A stretch of DNA of 64,000 nt from Acetobacterium sp965140355 (GTDB lineage: Bacteria; Bacillota; Clostridia; Eubacteriales; Eubacteriaceae). Positions within the stretch are counted from its first letter, which is position 1; the number at the start of each line of letters is the position of its first letter. Of the stretch, positions 8,188-16,815 are shown one piece after another. The position numbers and the translations under genes are program-made. A model generated the notes under the pieces. It did not search any database. It was not told the DNA's origin and worked only from the letters and a program-made list of their open reading frames with translations. The stretch is taken from NCBI GenBank assembly GCA_965140355.1, contig OZ223194.1, positions 992,001 through 1,056,000 on the forward strand, written 5' to 3'.

Positions 8188-8613
8188 TTATTCTATTGCG
8201 CCATCGCCACCCATAAGCCTTGTCATTTTTTCAATCCGTTCTATGGGAAACGGTGGTGAAGTAAGTGGCTTCATGGCGATAGACATCAGTTTCAAGGGAT
8301 TATCATCCGCCGCTACACGATTGGAACTCATATCCCCGCATCTGCGACAACGGTGGATGATTGCCCATTCTCCACTTTTCCTAATCCATACTGCAATCGG
8401 CTCCATGATTCCCCCGCAATCGGCCTGCCGATCGCCCGGTTCATCATCGACATGTAGACTGGCTAAACAGTTGGGGCAATGATTTCGGTGTTTTGTTCCG
8501 GCACCTTCCGGGATTACAACTCGTCCACACACCTTGCAGGTAAATGAATCATTGCAAGCATGTGTTTTATAATATCCTTTTTCAAACGATTTCTTTTTAT
8601 TTTCCCTATTCAT
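8188..8613 (-). CDS. RNHCP domain-containing zinc-ribbon protein
   Basis: A 141-residue protein with the defining KHRNHCPNCLASLHVD segment and four CxxC-type pairs (CKVC, CPNC, a lone C in QADCGG, CRRC), indicating zinc binding. The RNHCP family is widespread in Gram-positive bacteria and its function is not established. The start is the ATG at 8613, preceded by AAGGAGGA. Immediately upstream (8640-8695) is an inverted GGGAGGT/ACCTCCC pair, possibly a leader structure. Confidence 0.88.
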   Translation of the reverse strand: MNRENKKKSFEKGYYKTHACNDSFTCKVCGRVVIPEGAGTKHRNHCPNCLASLHVDDEPGDRQADCGGIMEPIAVWIRKSGEWAIIHRCRRCGDMSSNRVAADDNPLKLMSIAMKPLTSPPFPIERIEKMTRLMGGDGAIE

Positions 8614-8827
8614 GGGATTGTCCTCCTTAAAGATTATTAAAAATCCTATTGGGAGGTCGAGTTTTTGATTCTACGCAACCTCCCGGTTAGCGCACAATCT
8701 CCTTTTTATTCTTATGCTTCATATAACACGCTCCTTTAAAAAAATTTTTATCATCAAGCTTATTGGCTAGACTAACACTTTTTTATGACCGATGGCGTTG
8801 TTTCGTCAGAAGAAAGTGCCATTACGA

Positions 8828-9061
8828 TCAATGATTGATTATCGCCGCGACAAACTTTTCGACCCCTTGGTCAATCACATTAATCAATTGAGCCTGATCT
8901 TCAAAATCAGGGGTGTCGATCAAGATGCACTCCACGATAGCATCCTGATTATCCTGATCATGAAAAATATTTATTTCATCGGATAAATTATTAAGTACTA
9001 ATTTATAGTTCCTGGCAATATCTCGGTTCCGTGCAGAAAGCCATCCTTCAAAACTGCCTTT
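8828..9061 (-). pseudogene. 5'-truncated ORF remnant downstream of the C-GCAxxG-C-C gene
   Basis: On the minus strand an open frame of 77 codons runs from a stop at 9062-9064 to TGA at 8828-8830 but contains no usable start near its beginning. The translation (GWLSARNRDIARNYK, then DQDNQDAIVECILIDTPDF and IDQGVEKFVAAII) has ordinary protein-like composition. It looks like the C-terminal part of a gene whose 5' end was lost by a deletion abutting the neighbouring gene. I do not recognise the family. A short plus-strand ORF over the same bases looks like its shadow. Confidence 0.55.
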
Positions 9062-9068
9062 TTATGGA

Positions 9069-9584
9069 TCAGTCTGGTAGCTCGTCTTCCAACATAATCT
9101 CCGCTGCCATACGGGCTGCGTTCTTTACAACGGTACTACATTTTTCAACGTGACCGGGAACGTTTAGATACTCTGCATCTTCCTTATCATCCATTAAATC
9201 GAAGCTTCGACCAAAAAGTTGTTTATGTATTTCTGGACATAGGGTAGTTTTATATTCTTGATAAAATGTATCCCGATACTCCAGTAACTTTTCAAACCCT
9301 CTTTCTCTGAGCTCATTAAGCTTTTCAGGATTCGCCAGTTCTTCTTCAATCGTTGGATTAAACTTAGCTCCAATTGCAAGCATTCCGGCAACATAAGCTC
9401 CACACGAACCATTAGCTCTTCCGCATCCACCAACCAAAGACATTGCTGCTGTAATCATTTCCTCCGGAATAAAGTCAAAGTAGGTTTTTAAACCATACAA
9501 TGTACTCCTTGCGCAGATATCATCCCGTAAACTTGTTTCCAGCGCATTCTTTTCAATCATCGCTACTATTTCCTGACGATCCAT
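9069..9584 (-). CDS. C-GCAxxG-C-C family redox protein
   Basis: A 171-residue protein with the pattern GGCGRANGSCGAYVAG (residues about 52-67), then a distant CPEIHKQLFGRSFDL and a late C in EKCSTVV. This is the C_GCAxxG_C_C family, thought to bind metal or a redox cofactor and common in anaerobes. It starts with ATG behind AGGAGGAAT. It is a single gene; the truncated ORF downstream may once have been its partner. Confidence 0.88.
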   Translation of the reverse strand: MDRQEIVAMIEKNALETSLRDDICARSTLYGLKTYFDFIPEEMITAAMSLVGGCGRANGSCGAYVAGMLAIGAKFNPTIEEELANPEKLNELRERGFEKLLEYRDTFYQEYKTTLCPEIHKQLFGRSFDLMDDKEDAEYLNVPGHVEKCSTVVKNAARMAAEIMLEDELPD

Positions 9585-9881
9585 TCTTATTCCTCCTAAT
9601 AAAATTCAGTTAGTATTCAATTATTATTTATTTTATCGGTAGTTATTTATTATGTCAATCTCATTCCTCTAATTTTTAGCGTTGCCTAACGAAATGATCT
9701 TGTCCTAATTTTTCTGACCAGCAATCTTTTTATACTGCTTGATAATTCTGCAAACGCCCTGATAGTCCGGTCTCTGTTCATGCAGCAAGTCTCTAACGTA
9801 GGCATAACTTGGAAACATTTTCTGTTGTCATGGAAAAAACAGAAACCCCTGCGTACCTCACGATAGCAGGGGCTTGATCTG
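9585..9881. other. Short intergenic stretch with a possible 37-codon minus-strand ORF
   Basis: A minus-strand ATG at 9818 opens 37 codons (MFPSYAYVRDLLHEQ... to IAGQKN) ending at 9705. There is no ribosome site and no family I recognise, so it is more likely a gene remnant than a live small protein. The terminator of the AraC-type regulator closes the region. Confidence 0.4.
9841..9875 (-). terminator. Terminator of the AraC-GyrI regulator gene
   Basis: On the minus strand, AGCCCCTGC pairs with GCAGGGGTT followed by a T-rich run (TTTCTGTTTTTT). Confidence 0.85.
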
Positions 9882-10739
9882 TTATTTTCTTTTTATTGGA
9901 ATCCATATCTCAGCATAATAATTTTCATCCTGTGTCCCCTTGGGATATTTATCAGGTGCATCATACATTTCGACACAGTAACCTGCGGCAATTTCATACT
10001 CCTTTAATGTGGGGAGCCATTCAGAGAATATTTTCGCATTCACATTTTGAATCGAAATTGGCATCGCTCCTTGACAGGGAAAAACTGCCCAGGTGAACGC
10101 CGGAATTGTTTTGGTCATAAAACCTTCCGGAATATCCATAATCGGATTATAAACATCGGCGATCAAATACTCAAATTTTTCACTTCCCATTTGCTCATCG
10201 ATGTTAATTCCAAACATTCCGCAAACAGTCTGACCTTTCCCCGATGCATAATGCTCCTGCCAAAAAGCGGGAATTTCCTGTTTAGCCTGCTCGTAAGAAA
10301 ATTCTTTTGATGCACTAAGGACGGTAAAACTATCTTTTTTCGTAATTCTGTAATCCATAAGATAACCACCTTTCAAAGATATTGTTAATTTCAGCGGTGC
10401 AAAAGACTTAATCATATTCCTGTCCTTTCGCACCTGCGAAGGTGTACTGCCGTGAAATCGAGTAAAAGCTTTGGTAAAACTGTCCGGTGAATCATATCCA
10501 TATATCATTGCAAGATCAATGACTTTAGCATCACTATTCGTCAATTCGACTCCGGCCAGAGCCAGCCTGCGATTGCGGATATATTCCATAATCGAGTAAC
10601 CACATAACATGCTAAATCCTTTTTGGAAATAGAACGTCGATATACAAACATGATTCGCAACATCATCTGCTGTAATATCTTCCGTCATGTGACTTTCTAT
10701 ATAATCAACCGCTTCACCAATGGCTTTCATCCATTCCAT
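9882..10739 (-). CDS. AraC-family regulator with GyrI-like effector-binding domain (1)
   Basis: A 285-residue regulator. The ATG at 10739 is chosen over the GTG at 10748 because that GTG lies inside the GGAGGTGAT ribosome site. Residues about 1-105 hold two AraC helix-turn-helix motifs (ADDVANHVCISTFYFQKGF; VIDLAMIYGYDSPDSFTKAF). Residues about 125-285 are a GyrI-like/SOUL-fold ligand pocket typical of Rob/BmrR-like drug sensors. It is one of three AraC-GyrI proteins within 10 kb. No adjacent exporter is co-oriented, so its target is unknown. Confidence 0.9.
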   Translation of the reverse strand: MEWMKAIGEAVDYIESHMTEDITADDVANHVCISTFYFQKGFSMLCGYSIMEYIRNRRLALAGVELTNSDAKVIDLAMIYGYDSPDSFTKAFTRFHGSTPSQVRKDRNMIKSFAPLKLTISLKGGYLMDYRITKKDSFTVLSASKEFSYEQAKQEIPAFWQEHYASGKGQTVCGMFGINIDEQMGSEKFEYLIADVYNPIMDIPEGFMTKTIPAFTWAVFPCQGAMPISIQNVNAKIFSEWLPTLKEYEIAAGYCVEMYDAPDKYPKGTQDENYYAEIWIPIKRK

Positions 10740-10903
10740 ACCGATCACCTCCTGCTGTAATAACAGTATATCCTGGGACTGTTATCGCTTCCCAACAATA
10801 CCTGCTTTGTTTTGTCTGCTTTTTATTGATGTGGGTAGTATTAACTTTGCGGATTTTCTCTAACATAATACAAGAATGTTTCATTGATAATTCTCAAAAT
10901 CAT

Positions 10904-11336
10904 TCAATTTCATCAGTTATTTTTCCCTGCTCTAATTGATCGGCCGTGACTTTATCCATCTCTCCACCAAAGAATTTATCCAGCACCGCTTTAAATATCG
11001 GATTCCCATCGACCAGATAAAACAAGGTCATTGACGATTTCAACTTCACATCATCGGTCGGCCAAATACCGCATTGGCATCATTAGTCTCAAGCTTCAAC
11101 AGTTCCCTGGAAATCTCCAGCAAACGTGAACCCAATATTGGATGGGCCAGATACGCCTTGGCTTCTTGCCGATTCGCGATTCCATAATACCGGGCGGTTT
11201 CACTCCTGCCCAACCCTTTAAGCTGGGGAAAAACATACCACATCCAATGGCTGCGCTTGCGACCATTTTTAATTTCCATTAGTGCTTGCCCATAGCTTTC
11301 TTCCTGAGCTGCGACAAAACGCTCAACTGTATCCAT
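10904..11336 (-). pseudogene. DUF1810 family gene with a frameshift
   Basis: The 5' frame (11336 to 11046) encodes the DUF1810 pattern VERFVAAQEESYGQALMEIKNG, MWYVFPQLKGLG and HPILGSRLLE, ending prematurely after VFGRPMM. The expected continuation DDVKLKSSMTLFYLVDG, then VLDKFFGGEMD, is present in the next frame and runs to 10904. A single missing base near the GG at 11056-11057 would restore a normal protein of about 143 residues. DUF1810 proteins are small and uncharacterised. This is either a real frameshift or a sequence error. Confidence 0.85.
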
Positions 11337-11413
11337 CCGTTGTTCCTCTCTTTCGTTTTAATTATCGTCAAAAACGGTTCAAAACTGACTGCTCATTTAT
11401 TAGGTGCTCTTCC

Positions 11414-12170
11414 TTATAAGCTTGTTTCCTTTTCTAATCTATATAATGCCCATAAAAAACTGATAACACACATAACCGCCAGTAAAAGAAAGACCAGGAT
11501 CACGTCACGGGCAGCAATATTTCCCTGTAGAATCAAAGCTCGTAAGGCGTTAATGACATGTGTAAACGGGTTTAGATTAACTGCTATTGCCAATCCCCCC
11601 GATAATCGGTCTGCCGGAAATAATGCCGTGCTGAGAAAGAAAATCGGCAGAACAATTGCATTCATCACCGTTTCGTAAATGACTTCATTGGGAAGGCAAA
11701 GGCTAATCGCATAAGTAAATCCTGCCATAAAAAATGCTGTCATAAATACCAGCAACGCAATTAGGATCAATCCTGTAAACCCGGACGCGATTTTTACAGA
11801 AAAGAATAGACTGACAATGCACATAATAGCAACTTCAATAAAAGTGCATAATACTGCTTCTAAAACTTGGCCGAGGACAATCGAACTTCTTTGAACCGGA
11901 GCAATCAATACCCGATAAAAACTACCATCCGTTTTCATCAGATAATTCATAATACCGCTGCTACTGCAAGCTCCGAAACTTACCAGTACAATAAGTCCGG
12001 GGAGAATAAAGGCCGTATAGTTCTTAATTCCAATCCCTTGCATGGATTGCCCGGCAACGGCGCTATATAAAACCAGCCAAAGTATCGGCTGTAAAATTGT
12101 TATTATAATGGTAAAAACATTATGGAAGCGCCACTTTACATTGCGCTGGAAACAACGTCAAAACTCCCAT
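11414..12170 (-). pseudogene. ABC-2 type permease (DrrB-like), frameshifted near its start
   Basis: The readable frame from the ATG at 12043 gives 209 residues with five membrane segments but lacks the usual first helix. Upstream in the same frame are RNVKWRFHNVF and ITILQPILWLVLYSAVAGQS, exactly the expected N-terminal region. The natural start is an ATG at 12170 overlapping the ATPase stop (TGATG) and reading MGVLTLF before the frame breaks at the GG pair 12148-12149. One base removed there joins the two frames into about 251 residues. The partner ATPase is intact. Role: drug export with the adjacent DrrA-like protein. Confidence 0.82.
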
Positions 12171-13120
12171 CAACTGACCTCCTTTTGATCTTCCCCAGTT
12201 AGCTTGATAAAAACATCTTCCAAACTAGGCTGCATAATTTCTATGCCCAAAAAAGGAATCTCATACTCCAACAGCCAACGATTAACTTTTTCTAAATCGT
12301 TATGCCCGTTTTTTAAACTGGTGATAATTTTATCATGGCGCAAATCCGATTGTTTCAGAGCAACCACACTTTTTAACGGTTCAAAACAGTTTTGGGCTTC
12401 TTCTTTTGATCCAAAACTGATTTTCAACATATCCTGTCGCAAGTATTCTCGGAGCTCATGAGGCGCAGCCTGAAGTATCTCTTTCCCATTTTTCATAATG
12501 CCGATGGTATCGCTTAACTGGTCGGCCTCCTCTAAGTAGTGGGTTGTCAAGAAAATCGTGGTTCCAAAATCGTTTCTGATTTTTTTCATCATATTCCACA
12601 TCGCCATGCGCGATTGAACGTCCATCCCAACGGTCGGCTCGTCCAAAAATAACACCTTAGGGTTTGACATCATATTGAGTGCAATATCAAGCCGTCTTTT
12701 CACCCCACCAGAGTAGGACGAAACAGGGTACTTCAAATAGCGTTCTAACCCAAAGCAAAAAATTAATGTTTCCATTCGTTTTTGTGCTTCCGGTTTTGGC
12801 ACCTTATAAAGCTTACTTTGAAACATCATGTTTTCCGTGAGCGATAGGTGTGCATCAATCGATGTCCGCTGTGCGACACAAGAAATTCGGGTTCTGATCG
12901 CCGCCGCTTCACGGTAAACATCTTTTCCAAACATAATTACGCAACCGGATGTCGGGCGCAGATATGTGGTCAATACATTAATAAGCGTTGATTTTCCCGC
13001 ACCGTTTTGCCCTAAGAGAGTAAAAATCTCGCCCTCATTTACAGTCAAAGTAAGACCATCTAACGCCTGTACCCCGTTCCGATACTTTTTAACTAGATCT
13101 TTAACGTATATGGCAGTCAT
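12170..13120 (-). CDS. ABC transporter ATP-binding protein, DrrA-like
   Basis: A 316-residue ATPase of the daunorubicin-resistance type. It has Walker A GQNGAGKST (about residues 37-45), signature SYSGGVKRR (about 136-144), Walker B VLFLDEPTVGMD and switch H in TTHYLEE. The C-terminal 80 residues carry the DUF4162-like extension ending in LEDVFIKLTGE. The start ATG overlaps the region after the GyrI-like gene stop (AAGGCGG upstream). It pairs with the frameshifted permease, and together they would export a hydrophobic drug or antibiotic sensed by the regulators encoded just upstream. Confidence 0.92.
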   Translation of the reverse strand: MTAIYVKDLVKKYRNGVQALDGLTLTVNEGEIFTLLGQNGAGKSTLINVLTTYLRPTSGCVIMFGKDVYREAAAIRTRISCVAQRTSIDAHLSLTENMMFQSKLYKVPKPEAQKRMETLIFCFGLERYLKYPVSSYSGGVKRRLDIALNMMSNPKVLFLDEPTVGMDVQSRMAMWNMMKKIRNDFGTTIFLTTHYLEEADQLSDTIGIMKNGKEILQAAPHELREYLRQDMLKISFGSKEEAQNCFEPLKSVVALKQSDLRHDKIITSLKNGHNDLEKVNRWLLEYEIPFLGIEIMQPSLEDVFIKLTGEDQKEVS

Positions 13121-13121
13121 C

Positions 13122-13577
13122 TTATTCCGCCTTGATTGGGAACAAAATTTCTGTAATGTATTTATCCGGGTTCCCTTTCAAAAACATCCCAGGCCCTTTG
13201 ATGTAGACCTCCCGAAACGGTGGCTGCAATTGCAATTTGTATTCCACAGCATATTGGTCAATTGCTCCATAAGCTTGATATAAGGTTTCATAAGAGCCGG
13301 TATGTGTCGCGCAAACGGCCTTGATATGAGGCATTTCCTTTACTTCAATGCCATTCCCGACAGGAATTTTCTCAGTCGGTACACATAAATCCATTTCGCC
13401 CATTTTCGTCTCCGGGTTCATCACATAATAACATAAAAATGGTGCACCATTCGTTTTCCCCTGAATAGATTTAAAAACATTTGGAAAAAACTTATTTGCT
13501 TCGTTTGCCATTCCCTTGTAGTGTAAGAAAACAACGCGAATTGGTTCAATATCTCTGACTTCAATTTGGTATTCCAT
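13122..13577 (-). CDS. GyrI-like small-molecule-binding protein
   Basis: A stand-alone GyrI-like (effector-binding) domain of 151 residues: an N-terminal strand-rich YQIEVRDIEPIRVVFLHYKG and a C-terminal YIKGPGMFLKGNPDKYITEILFPIK. Such proteins bind or hydrolyse bulky cationic compounds. Its ribosome site AAAGGAG is embedded in the last codons of the upstream AraC gene, and its stop abuts the ATPase start, so the four genes form one operon. Confidence 0.87.
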   Translation of the reverse strand: MEYQIEVRDIEPIRVVFLHYKGMANEANKFFPNVFKSIQGKTNGAPFLCYYVMNPETKMGEMDLCVPTEKIPVGNGIEVKEMPHIKAVCATHTGSYETLYQAYGAIDQYAVEYKLQLQPPFREVYIKGPGMFLKGNPDKYITEILFPIKAE

Positions 13578-13581
13578 CGAT

Positions 13582-14448
13582 TCAATTCTCCTTTTCTTTT
13601 TTTACCGCAATCCACACTTCAGAGTGCCCCTCCTGCGATCTTTCTTTGCTAATCGGATAAACTTCTATGTCTGGCAGCTCTGCGTAAGTATATCCCGAGA
13701 ATGGAAGCCACTCAGTGAGAAAGCGTCTGAAAATGCTTTGAATAGATTCTTTAAAACGCCCGTTACACTCGAAAATCACCCATGTAGCTGCCGGAATTTC
13801 ATATTCAAACATTTCTTCTGGGATAGGTTTATCGGTTGCCGCCGCAATGTAATAATAAATTTCGCCAGGACCTTGGTATGCGGTAACTCCCAACACACTA
13901 TTCGGAGATTGGTTTGACAGCTTGCAGATTTTTAGGAACTGGCTGTTTTTTAATGCCCCGTTCCAAAAAGGCGGAACAAGCTTTAGATTTTCTTCCATAT
14001 CCTCCGTTAAGGGAATACGGATACCCACAAATCGCATAGCTCCTTTTTCTTCAATTCGATATGGCATAGCACTACCTCCTGTAACTTTTACTGAAAACTT
14101 GATCGGAGGGTACGCATTAAGGACACTCCCCTGTGTTTTTGTGGAAATCGGAGCGATTCCATGTATACTCTGAAATGCCCGATTAAAAGATGTGGGAGAA
14201 GCATAACCATATTTCAATGCAACATCCATAACTTTCGTGGCTGTCGTCTGTAGATCAAATGCTGCCTGCGTCATCCTCCGACGTCGGATATATTCAGATA
14301 ACGAAATACCGGCTACATAAGTAAACATCCGTTGAAAATAATAGCTGGAACAACAGGCAATTTTAGCAGCCTCTTCATAAGAAATCTCACCGGCCAAGTT
14401 GTTTTCAATGTAATCAATGGCATTGCTCAAATTCTTTAACCACTCCAT
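13582..14448 (-). CDS. AraC-family regulator with GyrI-like domain (2)
   Basis: A 288-residue protein starting at an ATG behind GGGGGTGAAGAA. The AraC DNA-binding part (residues about 1-105: YEEAAKIACCSSYYFQRMF; VMDVALKYGYASPTSFNRAF) is followed by a GyrI-like ligand domain (about 130-288). It is the first gene of an operon with a GyrI-like protein, a DrrA-like ATPase and a permease, which makes it the likely drug-responsive activator of that exporter. Confidence 0.9.
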   Translation of the reverse strand: MEWLKNLSNAIDYIENNLAGEISYEEAAKIACCSSYYFQRMFTYVAGISLSEYIRRRRMTQAAFDLQTTATKVMDVALKYGYASPTSFNRAFQSIHGIAPISTKTQGSVLNAYPPIKFSVKVTGGSAMPYRIEEKGAMRFVGIRIPLTEDMEENLKLVPPFWNGALKNSQFLKICKLSNQSPNSVLGVTAYQGPGEIYYYIAAATDKPIPEEMFEYEIPAATWVIFECNGRFKESIQSIFRRFLTEWLPFSGYTYAELPDIEVYPISKERSQEGHSEVWIAVKKEKEN

Positions 14449-14862
14449 TTCTTCACCCCCTTGTGTAAATCATACTATGGTAAGTAAATTTAATCCTCGC
14501 TTTTGCTGTCCTCTTTTGTAAACTTTACCTCAATAAAATTTTTATATCAATGCTATTCAATGACCTTATGTAAGAATATCTATTCGGTTAAGGCCATTGT
14601 GAAAATCGCTGGGACGTGACAAAACTTACGGGTCACTTTTTATTTTTGGTACAAAAAAGGAGCTAGTGCTATAAACTAACTCCTTGGGGCCCTATGGATA
14701 TTAACTTCTATCTAAGTTGCCTATTTGATTTAGAACAAACAATTTTTTATCATCATATCTAGTTCAATATGTCTCATTTTACTTTGGTCATATCAAAGCT
14801 TGCTTGTAATATTGATAATAAACATCCGGTAATTGAAGAACTTCTAATAACCGCAAAAAACC
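14449..14862. other. Intergenic stretch with terminator and a 22-base repeat
   Basis: No gene was recognised. It contains the terminator at 14657-14685. At 14832-14853 there is a 22-base stretch (TTGAAGAACTTCTAATAACC plus GC) identical to part of the selO gene near 16906-16927, where it encodes RLLEVLQ. This may be a scrap of duplicated selO sequence. Confidence 0.5.
14651..14686 (-). terminator. Terminator downstream of the hydrolase-GNAT gene
   Basis: On the minus strand AAGGAGTTAGT pairs with ACTAGCTCCTT followed by six T residues. Confidence 0.75.
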
Positions 14863-16215
14863 TCACGGTATAATAGCATGACTGTTAATAAAAAATTCTT
14901 CCTGACTTGGCTGATATTTTTTCTCCAGACTTTCTAAACCCGCGTCAAAGCGTATTGCTGCTTGCTCATCGATCTCAAATACCGGACTTTGATAATAAAC
15001 CCATTTTCTCCCGTCCAAAACCTCTGGTTTGAGTTCTTTTACCATCATTGCCGCCGGATAGGTTCCGTTTTCAAGCGTAACGTTGTACTTTTTACAGCTC
15101 TTAAAACCACGACTGACATAATTGTTCGGGTTGCCAAAGATCACAATTACCTCATACCCCAGTGCAACTGCCTGTTTAAAGGAGTATTCCATCAGCTTTT
15201 TTCCATACCCTTTTCTCTGATATTCCGGCAAAATACAAACCGGACCAAACGTCAGGATGTCTTTTTCTGCTCCCGTCTCATCAATTAGTTTTGTTTTTGT
15301 ATACATAATATTCCCAATGATCTGATGATCTATTTCAATCACCAGATCTAACTCCGGCAAAAAGTCTTTGTGGGATCGCATCACATGAACCAGATAGTGT
15401 TCAACACACCCCGGAACATATAAGTTCCAAAAAGATTTCCTGGTGATTGCTTCGACTCGCTGATAATCTGCTACTGCTTCATTCCGAATTTTCATCATTT
15501 TATTCATTCCCTGACTGGTCTGCTTTTCGATCCAGTTGCTAAAAAAATCCAATTGTGTTTTAGTATGGAAATAATGTTCACCCTGTTCCATGACCGTGAG
15601 ATCACAATTAAATTGCCGGGTGAAGTTTAAAACCGTATCAATTTCACATAAATCATCATTTGAGCCATAAAGAATGCTCGTCGGTTTATTCCATAAATCA
15701 ATGGGATGTTCCTTGACATAACAATAATAATCCCAATATAATCGCTGTCCAATTGGCGTTACCACTTCTTTTTCGCTTTGCAACTGCTCTTTGCTAACCT
15801 CGAACCACGTCATCATGTTATTGATAATTCGCTCCATATCAACAACCGGTGACAAAAATAGACATTGTTTCAAATCGGCCTCTCTGTAGGCCAGCAAACT
15901 AAAATATGCGCCCATACTACAGGCGAACAAACTGATATGCGCCCATCCTGTTTTGACATATTCGATAATACTGGTAAGATCATTAACACCCTCTTGAACA
16001 TTGCATGGCCTGGGATCATTTTTACGTTCGCCATGCTCAGGCAGATCAAAACTCAATACCTGATATCCTAATGGGATCATTTTTTCTGCAAATATCTCGA
16101 TGACCTGATCCGATTTGCTCGACATATTTCCATGAACCGCAATAAATATCTTCGCAGCCTGCTCGCCCCAAATAATTGCTGGTATCCCAGCGATTGTTAA
16201 TTTTTGTGTTATCAT
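14863..16215 (-). CDS. Alpha/beta hydrolase fused to a GNAT acetyltransferase
   Basis: A 450-residue two-domain protein. The ATG at 16215 follows GAGGG at a good distance; the TTG at 16233 is rejected. Residues about 1-240 are a serine hydrolase: FIAVHGNMSSKSD, nucleophile elbow FACSMGAYF, D in YGSNDD, and H in EQGEHYF. Residues about 245-395 are a GNAT domain with the acetyl-CoA loop YQRKGYGKKLM and a FGNPNNYVSRGFKSC pocket. A roughly 50-residue tail follows. Each half has its expected key residues, so both may be active. Fusions of this pair are unusual and the substrate is unknown. It is a single gene with its own terminator. Confidence 0.87.
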   Translation of the reverse strand: MITQKLTIAGIPAIIWGEQAAKIFIAVHGNMSSKSDQVIEIFAEKMIPLGYQVLSFDLPEHGERKNDPRPCNVQEGVNDLTSIIEYVKTGWAHISLFACSMGAYFSLLAYREADLKQCLFLSPVVDMERIINNMMTWFEVSKEQLQSEKEVVTPIGQRLYWDYYCYVKEHPIDLWNKPTSILYGSNDDLCEIDTVLNFTRQFNCDLTVMEQGEHYFHTKTQLDFFSNWIEKQTSQGMNKMMKIRNEAVADYQRVEAITRKSFWNLYVPGCVEHYLVHVMRSHKDFLPELDLVIEIDHQIIGNIMYTKTKLIDETGAEKDILTFGPVCILPEYQRKGYGKKLMEYSFKQAVALGYEVIVIFGNPNNYVSRGFKSCKKYNVTLENGTYPAAMMVKELKPEVLDGRKWVYYQSPVFEIDEQAAIRFDAGLESLEKKYQPSQEEFFINSHAIIP

Positions 16216-16274
16216 TTTACCCTCACTTCGCAACCCGACTTACTATTTTATCCCCGCACTTTTGACCAAAATAT

Positions 16275-16460
16275 TTACCGCCATTCCATCTCGATCTTTG
16301 TCAATACGATCGTCACCACTTGTTGTTTACCTCGTCCGTTTATCGCTAATTTACCATCAATCACTGTATTTGTCCATAAAATAGTCCCAAGCCCAAACGC
16401 CAATTCCTTTACATTTCCCGCGCTACCCTTTATACTCAACATATGTCCATTTATAGGCAT
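16275..16460 (-). other. Possible gene remnant, 61 codons
   Basis: A minus-strand open frame (MPINGHMLSIKGSAG, then LAFGLGTILWTNTVIDGKL) between divergent genes. It has no ribosome site and no recognised family. Its protein-like composition suggests a leftover of a lost gene upstream of the hydrolase-GNAT gene, not a functional small protein. Confidence 0.3.
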
Positions 16461-16511
16461 TTAAAAAATGTTATTCGGATGTAATCACACATTGATGATT
16501 GAGAGGTAAAA

Positions 16512-16796
16512 ATGATGTTTCGACTTTGGGGAAAAATCATGAAAAACAATAAATTTTTGGAAGAAAAAGTTATCGCAATTGATAACCCCGCCTTAAATAC
16601 GAATGATAAAATCCAAGCTGCTTTAGAGATCTTCTGCCATGACTTTGATTTGGAAAAACCGATGTGGTTTGACAAAAACACAAAAGAATTTAACCAAATT
16701 TCCAAAACATCTTTTCGTGAAGACCAATTTATCGAATCCATTTGGTTTGATTATTTAGAAATCGAACTTATCGATGATGGTAAAAAGAAACCTTAA
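16512..16796 (+). CDS. Conserved hypothetical protein, 94 aa
   Basis: A small soluble acidic protein beginning MMFRLWGKIMKNNK, with GAGAGG six bases before the ATG. The C-terminal pattern DLEKPMWFDKNTKEFNQISKTSF and FIESIWFDYLEIEL matches, from memory, a small conserved family in clostridia with no known function. It is a single gene convergent with selO. Confidence 0.7.
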   Translation: MMFRLWGKIMKNNKFLEEKVIAIDNPALNTNDKIQAALEIFCHDFDLEKPMWFDKNTKEFNQISKTSFREDQFIESIWFDYLEIELIDDGKKKP

Positions 16797-16815
16797 CTAT
16801 GACCGCTGATAACAA

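Noticed and set aside
8792..8986. Plus-strand ORF of 64 codons
   Set aside because: It is antisense to the better minus-strand remnant at 8828-9061, has no ribosome site and no family likeness.
9069..9584. C-GCAxxG-C-C gene considered as an alkylhydroperoxidase-like (carboxymuconolactone decarboxylase) gene
   Set aside because: It lacks the ExxxCxxCxxH motif; the GGCGRANGSCGA pattern fits the C-GCAxxG-C-C family better.
11286..11678. Plus-strand ORF over the permease gene
   Set aside because: Antisense shadow of the ABC-2 permease; composition follows the complementary coding strand.
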